Part shown: positions 1-5,173 of the stretch, piece by piece
How the letters are laid out: every line of letters starts with the position of its first letter
How positions within the stretch are numbered: position 1 is the stretch's first letter
From: Clostridia bacterium
GTDB taxonomy: Bacteria > Bacillota > Clostridia > UMGS1810
Assembly (NCBI GenBank): GCA_017503945.1
Contig: JAFVSB010000029.1
Location: forward strand, 1 to 5,173
Length of the DNA: 5,173 nt
Direction of reading: 5' to 3'
The notes under the pieces: model-generated
The model's input: the letters and a program-made list of their open reading frames with translations, nothing else
What the model was told of the DNA's origin: nothing
Database searches by the model: none
Translations under genes and position numbers: made by a program

Positions 1-194
1 CCTGCACTGCTTATGCCCATGAGAGTAAATAGAATCGTCCACACTATGCCAAACGCGGCGCTTGGCGGAGTGAGCGGCGGCTTTGTAATCTCATCAAACA
101 CATCCATGTTGCTTCGGGTGGCAAGTGCCGACAGGCCGCCCACTGCAAGAGCAATGATAACAGATATAATGTAGGATTTATATTTTTTAAGCAT
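1..194 (-). CDS. tspO: TspO/MBR family membrane protein, N-terminal part (cut by window edge)
   Basis: Only the first 64 codons are present; the gene runs off the left edge. The start ATG (194-192) is supported by an AAGGAGGT-like ribosome binding site at 208-201, six bases upstream. The peptide begins MLKKYKSYII, followed by a first membrane segment at about residues 8-25. After that comes the family's characteristic KPPLTPPS stretch (residues 38-45) and FGIVWTILFTLMGIS (about 48-62), which opens the second membrane helix. TspO/MBR proteins are about 150-160-residue, five-helix membrane proteins that bind porphyrins and other hydrophobic ligands and are linked to stress and tetrapyrrole handling; the bacterial role is still debated. 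The position after PPS is Ala here, where many members have Trp. The gene is divergent from the riboswitch-controlled antiporter. The family call is from visible motifs; function in this organism is inference. Confidence 0.88.
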   Translation of the reverse strand, partial: MLKKYKSYIISVIIALAVGGLSALATRSNMDVFDEITKPPLTPPSAAFGIVWTILFTLMGISSA

Positions 195-200
195 AATCTG

Positions 201-208
201 ACCTCCTT
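201..208 (-). promoter_or_regulatory. Ribosome binding site of the tspO-like gene
   Basis: On the minus strand the sequence reads AAGGAGGT, near-perfect anti-Shine-Dalgarno complementarity, ending six bases before the ATG at 194. It fixes the start codon of the truncated gene. Confidence 0.85.
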
Positions 209-214
209 AGGCTA

Positions 215-220
215 ATTATA
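215..220 (-). promoter_or_regulatory. Possible -10 element for the tspO-like gene
   Basis: The minus strand carries a perfect TATAAT about 20 bases upstream of the start codon. The hexamer at 17-bp spacing (GAATAC, 243-238) is a poor -35 match and there is no TGn extension. If used, transcription would begin almost at the ribosome binding site, giving a very short leader. This is a weak assignment. Confidence 0.3.
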
Positions 221-281
221 CACACTAAATCATATATGTATTCACAAGGCACAATAAATTTTTCAAAAACCGAAAAAATTG

Positions 282-310
282 TTGACATAATCGTGCTAAA
301 AGTATATAAT
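282..310 (+). promoter_or_regulatory. Consensus sigma-A promoter of the riboswitch-antiporter unit
   Basis: TTGACA at 282-287 and TATAAT at 305-310 are both exact consensus hexamers separated by exactly 17 bp. Transcription should start near 317, just before the first riboswitch base pair at 319. Such a strong constitutive promoter suits a gene whose real control point is downstream transcription attenuation. Confidence 0.93.
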
Positions 311-318
311 AATAACAT

Positions 319-414
319 CAGAAAAGGGAGTAGCCGACGCGGTGCGCGTTTGCAGGTCGTCAGTACGATTTCCGCAGGGAATCCGGCTTGTGACAAAGTG
401 GCGAGACTTTACTG
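319..414 (+). promoter_or_regulatory. yybP-ykoY family manganese riboswitch (aptamer)
   Basis: The conserved elements of this RNA class occur in order: GGGAGTAGC (326-334), GTCGTCAGTACG (356-367), CCGGCTTGTGAC (383-394) and GCGAGACTTT (401-410). The predicted fold is complete. P1 pairs 319-326 with 407-414 with one A-A mismatch. A short hairpin pairs 337-341 (ACGCG) with 345-349 (CGCGT). An internal helix pairs 352-358 with 385-391, and a distal stem pairs 367-373 with 377-383. The class is known to sense Mn2+ through the docked L1 and L3 loops, and typically controls Mn exporters such as MntP, TerC-type proteins and P-type ATPases. Here it sits directly upstream of a CaCA antiporter. Identification rests on recalled consensus and hand folding, not on a covariance-model search. 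Confidence 0.93.
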
Positions 415-444
415 CAATATGTTTGCGGTAATGGTCTCTTTTTT
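403..444 (+). terminator. Riboswitch expression platform: intrinsic terminator overlapping P1
   Basis: GAGAC (403-407) pairs with GTCTC (434-438), and TACTGCAA (410-417) pairs with TTGCGGTA (423-430) including one G-T pair. The loop is 418-422, with a small interruption around 408-409/431-433, and six Ts follow at 439-444. The 5' arm contains bases 407-414, the 3' strand of riboswitch P1, so aptamer closure and terminator formation exclude each other. Ligand binding should therefore permit read-through, making this an ON switch, as expected for a gene induced by excess metal. Confidence 0.9.
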
Positions 445-479
445 ATTGCCGCCAAATCAAAAAACGGAGGTTTTGTATT

Positions 480-1403
480 ATGGAATTTTTGTTTCAGGTA
501 GTTCTTCTGGTATTGGGGTTTGTGCTTCTTGTCAAAGGAGCCGACTTCTTTGTTGACGGCTCTGCATCAATCGCCGCTAAGTTTGGCATACCCCAGCTCA
601 TCATAGGTCTCACAGTGGTTGCCATGGGCACAAGCGCCCCCGAGGCTGCAGTGAGCATTTCGGCCGCGTTTGCAGGCAATGCCGACATCACCATAGGCAA
701 CATTTTGGGCAGCAACCTTTTGAACATACTCATCATTTTAGGTCTTTCATCACTCATTGCCGTGCTCAGAGTTGGCAAATCCACTGTGTGGATAGATATT
801 CCCATAGTGCTTGGTGCATCTGTTATTCTTCTTTTACTCGGTCTTGATGGCGTGATAAGCACCTTTGATGCGGCAATAATTTTTGTTTGCTTTATTGCCT
901 TTTTGGCATATATGATAATTAGCGCCAAAAAAAGCAACGAAGCAGGTGACGACATAAAGCTCATGTCTGTGCCAAAATCTTTGCTCTTTGCCGTTGCAGG
1001 TCTTGCAATGATTATTGCAGGCAGTCAGTTCACCGTAAACAGCGCCACATATATTGCGAAGGCTATGGGTGTGAGTGAAAGGTTCATCGGTCTCACAGTT
1101 GTGGCTCTCGGCACCTCGCTGCCCGAGCTTTTCACCTCGGTAATGGCCTCTCGCAAAGGCAATGCCGACATTGCCATAGGCAACGTAGTGGGCAGCAACA
1201 TCTTCAACATCTTGTTTATTGTGGGTCTTTCGGGTCTTATTATCCCCGTGCCATTTCCGCGCGCGTTTGTGTTTGATGCTCTTGTGAGCATTGCGGCAGT
1301 TGTGCTTCTCTTTGCACTGTGCGTGCGCAAAAAGCAGCTTGGCAAAACAGCCGGCATCATAATGCTCATAGGCTATGCGGCATATTTTGCTTGTATAATT
1401 TAA
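480..1403 (+). CDS. CaCA-family cation antiporter (YrbG-like), putative Mn2+/Ca2+ exporter
   Basis: This 307-residue protein is the usual length for a prokaryotic CaCA (Na+/Ca2+ exchanger-type) protein, with about ten predicted membrane helices and a short charged loop (about 149-165) between two inverted halves. Both signature alpha repeats are intact. Repeat 1 has GTSAPE (50-55) and GNILGSNLLN (73-82). Repeat 2 has GTSLPE (211-216) and GNVVGSNIFN (234-243). By spacing, E55, N82, E216 and N243 align with the cation-site residues E54, N81, E213 and D240 of archaeal NCX_Mj, so one carboxylate is replaced by Asn. The start at 480 is supported by CGGAGG at 465-470, nine bases upstream. The family exchanges Ca2+ or other cations for Na+ or H+ across the membrane. 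The Mn2+ riboswitch upstream suggests Mn2+ export here, but that specificity is inference. The gene is monocistronic, with a terminator following its TAA. Confidence 0.93.
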   Translation: MEFLFQVVLLVLGFVLLVKGADFFVDGSASIAAKFGIPQLIIGLTVVAMGTSAPEAAVSISAAFAGNADITIGNILGSNLLNILIILGLSSLIAVLRVGKSTVWIDIPIVLGASVILLLLGLDGVISTFDAAIIFVCFIAFLAYMIISAKKSNEAGDDIKLMSVPKSLLFAVAGLAMIIAGSQFTVNSATYIAKAMGVSERFIGLTVVALGTSLPELFTSVMASRKGNADIAIGNVVGSNIFNILFIVGLSGLIIPVPFPRAFVFDALVSIAAVVLLFALCVRKKQLGKTAGIIMLIGYAAYFACII

Positions 1404-1414
1404 AATTTTAATGT

Positions 1415-1447
1415 AAAAACGGGTGTAGAAAAATGCACCCGTTTTTT
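1415..1447 (+). terminator. Rho-independent terminator of the antiporter gene
   Basis: CGGGTG (1420-1425) pairs with CACCCG (1436-1441), extended by the flanking A run (1415-1419) and T run (1442-1447). It begins 11 bases after the antiporter stop codon and isolates the unit from the uracil operon. Confidence 0.93.
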
Positions 1448-1486
1448 ATGTAATATGACGAATTTTTGGCAAAAAATTTTTGTCTA

Positions 1487-1515
1487 TTGAAAAAAATTTC
1501 TGATTTTGGTATGAT
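1487..1515 (+). promoter_or_regulatory. Promoter of the uracil salvage operon
   Basis: A TTGAAA -35 (1487-1492) and TATGAT -10 (1510-1515) are spaced 17 bp apart, with a TG at 1507-1508 one base before the -10 box, giving an extended -10 promoter. Transcription should begin near 1522, leaving a leader of only about 26 nt. That is too short for a PyrR-type attenuator or any riboswitch. Confidence 0.8.
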
Positions 1516-1534
1516 AATTTTAAGTAAATACCAA
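1506..1534. promoter_or_regulatory. Inverted repeat over the -10/+1 region, candidate operator
   Basis: TTGGTAT (1506-1512) and ATACCAA (1528-1534) are a perfect 7-bp inverted repeat with a 15-bp spacer. It covers the -10 box, the expected start site and the edge of the ribosome binding site. The left arm lies upstream of the transcription start, so this is not an RNA hairpin but could be a repressor site. No known operator consensus is recognised, and in AT-rich DNA the repeat could arise by chance. Confidence 0.35.
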
Positions 1535-1539
1535 GGAGG
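1533..1539 (+). promoter_or_regulatory. Ribosome binding site of the uracil permease gene
   Basis: AAGGAGG ends eight bases before the ATG at 1548, a strong site that decides the start codon over the nearby internal ATG two codons later. Confidence 0.9.
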
Positions 1540-1547
1540 ATTTTATA

Positions 1548-2915
1548 ATGAAAATGATTTACAATGTCAATGACAAACCCAAGTTTGGTCAGCTTATCAT
1601 TTTTGCAATCCAACAGCTTTTGGCAATTATGACCGCCACATTGGTTGTGCCTGTTATCATAGGCAATGGCATGAGCCCTGCGGCAGCTCTTTTTGGCGCA
1701 GGTGTGGGCACACTGGTGTATATTCTCTTCACAAAGAAAAAGAGCCCTGTATTTTTAGGCTCATCATTTGCTTTTATCGGTTCAATGCTTGCAGCCTTTG
1801 CAGGCGGTGTATCGATGAGTCTGGGCTATCTCGGCCTCATCATAGGCGCTGTGTTTGCAGGTCTTGTATATGTTGTTATTGCCATAATAGTTAAGCTTGT
1901 GGGCGTTAAATGGATAGACAAGGTAATGCCCGCCACAGTTATAGGCCCCACAGTTGCCATCATTGGTCTTTCGCTTGCAGGCAATGCAGTGAGTGACCTT
2001 TTAAAAGGCAATGTGACAGCTGCCGATGGCGCCGTCCTTGCATCGCCGCTAATCACTGTGCTTTGCGGTCTGGTTACTCTCATCATCACCATCATAAGCT
2101 CCACCTATGGTAAAAAATACGGCAAGCTTATTCCTTTCATCTTTGGTATTCTGGGCGGTTATGCTCTTGCGGGTATTTTCACAATCATTGGTTACAAATG
2201 CGGCGTTGATGCGCTCAAGGTGCTCAATGTTGCACCGTTTGTTGCTCTTGCTCCCGAGGGCAAAATCACTCTTGAAACATTTGTGGCGGTGCCCGATTTC
2301 ACATTTCTAACAGCCTACAAGGGCGTGGGCGAATTAAATGCTGCATATATAAGCACAATAGCAGTGGCATATATTCCTGTGGCGTTTGTTGTGTTTGCAG
2401 AGCATCTGGCAGACCACAAAAACATTTCTTCCATCATCGAAAAAGACCTTTTGGTGCAGCCCGGTCTTCACAGAACACTCCTCGGTGACGGCGTTGGCTC
2501 AATGGTGGGCGCACTCTTTGGCGGCTGCCCCAACACCACCTATGGTGAATCTGTAGGCTGCGTTGCCATCACAAAAAATGCATCGGTATACACCATCATC
2601 ACTGCTGCAATCATGGCAATCATTATTTCGTTCGTTTCACCGTTTATTGCATTTGTTAATTCAATCCCCTCATGCATCATGGGCGGCGTGTGCATGGCTC
2701 TCTATGGCTTCATTGCAGTGTCGGGTCTTAAGATGATTCAGGGCGTAGACCTCAATCAGAACAAAAACCTCTTTGTGGTTTCCACCATTCTCATTGCAGG
2801 CATTGGCGGGCTCACACTCACCTTTGGCAAAATCACACTCACATCTGTTGCATGTGCACTCATTCTTGGCATCATAGTTAACCTCGTTGTGTCCAAGGCA
2901 AAAGAAGAACAATAA
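1548..2915 (+). CDS. uraA: Uracil permease, NCS2 (nucleobase:cation symporter-2) family
   Basis: A 455-residue, very hydrophobic protein consistent with the 14-helix UraA fold. It imports uracil with H+ across the cytoplasmic membrane. NCS2 landmarks are visible: QQLLAIMTATLVVPVIIG (22-39), PVFLGSSFAFI (67-77), FAEHLADH (283-290) and NTTYGE (329-334). E285 and E334 are 49 residues apart, matching the uracil-contacting Glu241 and Glu290 of E. coli UraA. The AEHLADHKN segment is typical of uracil rather than xanthine transporters. The protein is longer than E. coli UraA (429 residues), partly because of extra sequence around residues 215-265 before the first catalytic Glu helix. It is followed after 15 bases by upp, whose product consumes the imported base, which supports the specificity. 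Xanthine or mixed specificity is the main alternative, considered less likely. Confidence 0.94.
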   Translation: MKMIYNVNDKPKFGQLIIFAIQQLLAIMTATLVVPVIIGNGMSPAAALFGAGVGTLVYILFTKKKSPVFLGSSFAFIGSMLAAFAGGVSMSLGYLGLIIGAVFAGLVYVVIAIIVKLVGVKWIDKVMPATVIGPTVAIIGLSLAGNAVSDLLKGNVTAADGAVLASPLITVLCGLVTLIITIISSTYGKKYGKLIPFIFGILGGYALAGIFTIIGYKCGVDALKVLNVAPFVALAPEGKITLETFVAVPDFTFLTAYKGVGELNAAYISTIAVAYIPVAFVVFAEHLADHKNISSIIEKDLLVQPGLHRTLLGDGVGSMVGALFGGCPNTTYGESVGCVAITKNASVYTIITAAIMAIIISFVSPFIAFVNSIPSCIMGGVCMALYGFIAVSGLKMIQGVDLNQNKNLFVVSTILIAGIGGLTLTFGKITLTSVACALILGIIVNLVVSKAKEEQ

Positions 2916-2920
2916 AGGAG
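2914..2920 (+). promoter_or_regulatory. Ribosome binding site of upp overlapping the permease stop codon
   Basis: AAAGGAG shares its first two bases with the permease TAA (2913-2915) and lies ten bases before the upp ATG at 2931. The tight arrangement implies one transcript with coupled translation. Confidence 0.85.
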
Positions 2921-2930
2921 CATATCTGAT

Positions 2931-3560
2931 ATGGGCAGAGTAACAATTTTTGACCATCCGTTAATTCAACACAAAACATCAATTCTCAGAGATGTTGCCA
3001 CTTCAAACAAAGAATTCAGAGAATCTGTGGAAGAAATCACCATGCTTATGTGTTATGAGGCACTGCGTGACCTTCCGCTTGAAGAGGTAGAAATAGAAAC
3101 CCCCATCTGCAAGACAAAACAAAAAGTCATCAAAGGTAAAAAGCTCGCTGTTGTGCCTATTTTAAGGGCAGGACTGGGCATGGTAAACGGACTTCTCAAT
3201 CTTGTGCCATCTGCCAAGGTGGGTCACATTGGCATGTATCGTGACGAAGAGACCCTCCAGCCTCACGAATACTACTGCAAGCTCCCGCCCGACATTGAAG
3301 ACAGGCTCATAGTGGTGGTCGACCCCATGCTTGCCACAGGCGGCTCGGCAATAGATGCCATAGGCCAGATTAAATCATATGGCGGCAAAAACATCAAGTT
3401 CCTTTGCCTGATTGCTGCTCCTGAGGGCATTGAGGCCCTGAGTGAAGCTCACAGCGATGTGGAGATATATTGTGCCAATGTAGACGAATGTCTCAACGAG
3501 CATGGCTACATCGTACCCGGTTTGGGCGATGCAGGCGACCGAATTTTCGGCACAAAATAA
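2931..3560 (+). CDS. upp: Uracil phosphoribosyltransferase
   Basis: This cytosolic pyrimidine-salvage enzyme converts uracil and PRPP to UMP and pyrophosphate. The 209-residue length is exactly typical. The N-terminus (VTIFDHPLIQHKTSILRD, about 4-21) is the standard UPRT opening. PILRAGLGM (76-84) forms the conserved pyrophosphate-side loop. VVVDPMLATGGSA (128-140) is the PRPP-binding motif with the acidic D131. GYIVPGLGDAGDR (192-204) near the C-terminus is the uracil-recognition segment. All key motifs are intact, so the enzyme should be active. It is the second gene of the operon, 15 bp after the uracil permease; import plus immediate phosphoribosylation traps the base in the cell. No separate promoter is visible in the short gap. 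Transcription ends at the palindromic terminator just downstream. Confidence 0.98.
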   Translation: MGRVTIFDHPLIQHKTSILRDVATSNKEFRESVEEITMLMCYEALRDLPLEEVEIETPICKTKQKVIKGKKLAVVPILRAGLGMVNGLLNLVPSAKVGHIGMYRDEETLQPHEYYCKLPPDIEDRLIVVVDPMLATGGSAIDAIGQIKSYGGKNIKFLCLIAAPEGIEALSEAHSDVEIYCANVDECLNEHGYIVPGLGDAGDRIFGTK

Positions 3561-3561
3561 T

Positions 3562-3611
3562 AAAGCAAAACAAAAAGCGTACAAATTTGTACGCTTTTTT
3601 TGTTTTGCTTT
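3562..3611. terminator. Bidirectional terminator between convergent upp and pflB
   Basis: GCGTACAAA (3577-3585) is directly followed by its reverse complement TTTGTACGC (3586-3594). The symmetry continues outward: the A5 run at 3572-3576 faces T7 at 3595-3601, then C/G, A4/T4 and AAAGC/GCTTT flank it. Only a 2-base length difference in the A/T runs breaks a 50-base palindrome. Seven Ts on the plus side and five Us in the minus-strand transcript allow termination in both directions. It fills the entire gap between the two stop codons. Confidence 0.93.
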
Positions 3612-3614
3612 TTG

Positions 3615-5173
3615 TTATATTCTTTCGTGGAATGTACGCGATATAACTTCTCTTTGCTGCTCCTTGGAGAGGCGGTGGAAGTTAACCGCATAGCCCGATA
3701 CCCTGATGGTGAGCATGGGGTATTTGTCGGGATTTTCGTAGGCTTCAATGAGCATCTCTCTGTTCATAACATTTACATTGAGGTGCTGAGAGCCCTGTGC
3801 AAAATAACCATCGAGAATGTTCACAAGGTTTGCCACGCGCTCTGTTTTGGTTTTGCCCAAAGCATCGGGCACAATGGAGAATGTGTTGGACACACCATCC
3901 TGACACACATCCTTGTAGGGAATCTTAGCAACCGAGTTGAGCGATGCAAGCGCGCCCGATTTGTCTCTGCCGTGCATGGGATTTGCACCGGGAGCAAGAG
4001 GCTCGCCGAGCTTTCTGCCGTCGGGGGTGGAGCCTGTTTTTTTGCCGTACATAACATTACTTGTTATGGTGAGAGCAGAGAGTGTGTGCTTAGCATCACG
4101 ATAGAGCTTGTGTTTTTTGAGCTCTGTGATAAAGGTTTTTACAATATCTACAGCAAGGCTGTCCACATTATCGTCATCATTGCCGTAGCAGGGGAATTCG
4201 CCCACTGTTTCATAATCTATAGCCAGGCCGTCTTCGTTGCGGATGGGCATAACCTTGGCAAATTTGATTGCCGAGAGGCTGTCTGCTGCCACAGAAAGAC
4301 CTGCAATACCAAACGCCATAAGCTTTTCGGGGTCAGTGTCGTGCAGGGCAAGCTGGCTTGCTTCGTAGGCGTATTTATCGTGCATAAAGTGAATGATGTT
4401 GTTGGCTTTTACATACATGCCTGCCACATATTCGAGCACTTTTTTATAATTTGCCCACACTTTGTCATAATCGAGCACTTCATCGGTGATGGGTTCAACG
4501 CCGGGCACAACCTTCTTGCCGCTGATTTCATCCACACCGCCGTTTATTGCATAAAGCAAACTCTTTGCAATGTTGCATCTTGCACCAAAGAACTGCATCT
4601 GCTTGCCCATTCTCATTGCCGATACACAGCAGGCAATGGCGTAGTCATCGCCATAAAGCGGACGCATCACGGTGTCACTTTCATATTGGATAGAGTCGGT
4701 TTTGATGGAGATTTCTGCGCAGAACTTTTTGAAGTTTTCTGGCAATGCTTCGTCCCAGAGCACTGTGAGGTTTGGCTCGGGCGATGTGCCCAGGTTGATT
4801 AAGGTGTGCAGATATCTGAATGATGTTTTTGTAACCAGGGGGCGTCCGTCAAGACCAATGCCGCCCACAGCTTCGGTTACCCATGTGGGGTCGCCGCCAA
4901 AGAGCTCGTTGTATTCGGGTGTACGCAGGTGGCGCACAAGGCGAAGCTTGATGATGAGCTGATCGATGAGCTCCTGAGCTTCTGCTTCGGTGATGATGCC
5001 TGCTTCGAGATCTCTTTGAATGTATATATCAAGGAAGGTTGAGGTTCTGCCAAGTGATGTGGCGGCGCCGTTGTTTTCTTTTATGCCTGCAAGATATCCC
5101 ATGTAAAGATACTGCACAGCTTCCTTTGCCGAAACGGCGGGTTTGCGCACATCAACGCCATATGTATCGGCCA
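3615..5173 (-). CDS. pflB: Pyruvate formate-lyase (formate C-acetyltransferase), C-terminal 518 codons
   Basis: The reading frame is open to the right window edge, so the N-terminus (about 240 residues by comparison with the 760-residue E. coli PflB) lies outside. The enzyme converts pyruvate and CoA to acetyl-CoA and formate by a glycyl-radical mechanism in anaerobic fermentation. Catalytic elements are intact: the Cys-Cys pair in AIACCVSAM (codons at 4631-4626), and the radical Gly in TIRVSGYAV (codon 3695-3693), 26 residues from the C-terminus as in the family. FGARCNIAKSLLYAINGGVDE, GIAGLSVAADSLSAIK and NPMHGRDKSGALASL closely match E. coli PflB, favouring true PflB over glycerol/diol dehydratase or keto-acid lyase relatives. 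The frame continues upstream of the GTG at 5150 with family-like residues (ADTYGVDV), so that codon is not the start. The activase gene pflA is not downstream; it would have to be upstream or elsewhere. Confidence 0.97.
   Translation of the reverse strand, partial: ADTYGVDVRKPAVSAKEAVQYLYMGYLAGIKENNGAATSLGRTSTFLDIYIQRDLEAGIITEAEAQELIDQLIIKLRLVRHLRTPEYNELFGGDPTWVTEAVGGIGLDGRPLVTKTSFRYLHTLINLGTSPEPNLTVLWDEALPENFKKFCAEISIKTDSIQYESDTVMRPLYGDDYAIACCVSAMRMGKQMQFFGARCNIAKSLLYAINGGVDEISGKKVVPGVEPITDEVLDYDKVWANYKKVLEYVAGMYVKANNIIHFMHDKYAYEASQLALHDTDPEKLMAFGIAGLSVAADSLSAIKFAKVMPIRNEDGLAIDYETVGEFPCYGNDDDNVDSLAVDIVKTFITELKKHKLYRDAKHTLSALTITSNVMYGKKTGSTPDGRKLGEPLAPGANPMHGRDKSGALASLNSVAKIPYKDVCQDGVSNTFSIVPDALGKTKTERVANLVNILDGYFAQGSQHLNVNVMNREMLIEAYENPDKYPMLTIRVSGYAVNFHRLSKEQQREVISRTFHERI

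Noticed and set aside
187..396. A 69-codon minus-strand open frame upstream of the tspO-like gene
   Set aside because: It is antisense to the riboswitch and promoter and overlaps the supported tspO start in another frame. Its predicted protein matches nothing I recognise.
236..556. A 106-codon plus-strand open frame across the leader
   Set aside because: It begins upstream of the promoter and runs through the riboswitch and terminator into the antiporter gene in another frame; there is no ribosome binding site.
494..964. A 156-codon minus-strand open frame
   Set aside because: It is the antisense shadow of the CaCA antiporter, with no ribosome binding site and composition typical of antisense reading of a membrane protein gene.
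1404..1547. A possible further riboswitch or small RNA between the antiporter and the permease
   Set aside because: The gap is fully explained by a terminator and a promoter with a leader of about 26 nt; the AT-rich runs give no conserved fold.
3600..4802. A 400-codon plus-strand open frame
   Set aside because: It lies antisense to pflB, whose motifs and catalytic residues are intact over the whole stretch. The plus-strand product is rich in Cys and His with no recognisable family, and its start sits inside the terminator with no ribosome binding site.
5148..5150. GTG as the start codon of pflB
   Set aside because: The frame stays open upstream to the window edge with residues that continue the family alignment, and no ribosome binding site precedes the GTG. 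The gene is cut by the window, not short.

Overview
The window looks like chromosomal DNA from an anaerobic, fermentative Firmicute, most likely of class Clostridia. The reasons are an oxygen-sensitive glycyl-radical pyruvate formate-lyase, strong AGGAGG-type ribosome binding sites, AT-rich intergenic DNA with near-consensus sigma-A promoters, and Rho-independent terminators after each transcription unit. The genus cannot be fixed from the sequence alone. No mobile element, CRISPR array, tRNA or rRNA is visible. I see no unknown multi-gene system; the most notable element is a manganese riboswitch in front of a calcium/cation antiporter gene.

Layout. Bases 1-194 (minus) hold the N-terminal 64 codons of a TspO/MBR-family membrane protein, cut by the window edge. 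Reading the other way from the shared intergenic region is a perfect sigma-A promoter (282-310), a yybP-ykoY class Mn2+ riboswitch (319-414) with an overlapping terminator hairpin (403-444), and a 307-residue CaCA-family cation antiporter (480-1403) closed by its own terminator (1415-1447). Next is an extended -10 promoter (1487-1515) overlapped by a 7-bp inverted repeat that could be an operator. It drives a two-gene uracil-salvage operon: a UraA/PyrP-type NCS2 permease (1548-2915) and uracil phosphoribosyltransferase (2931-3560). A long palindromic bidirectional terminator (3562-3611) separates this operon from the convergent pflB gene (3615-5173, minus), of which only the C-terminal 518 codons lie in the window.

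How the genes work together. The riboswitch/antiporter unit is best read as a metal-homeostasis module: high cytosolic Mn2+ should stabilise the aptamer, prevent the terminator and switch on an exporter. The permease and phosphoribosyltransferase import uracil and trap it as UMP. Pyruvate formate-lyase splits pyruvate into acetyl-CoA and formate during fermentation. The three units appear independently transcribed, with terminators between them and no evident functional link.
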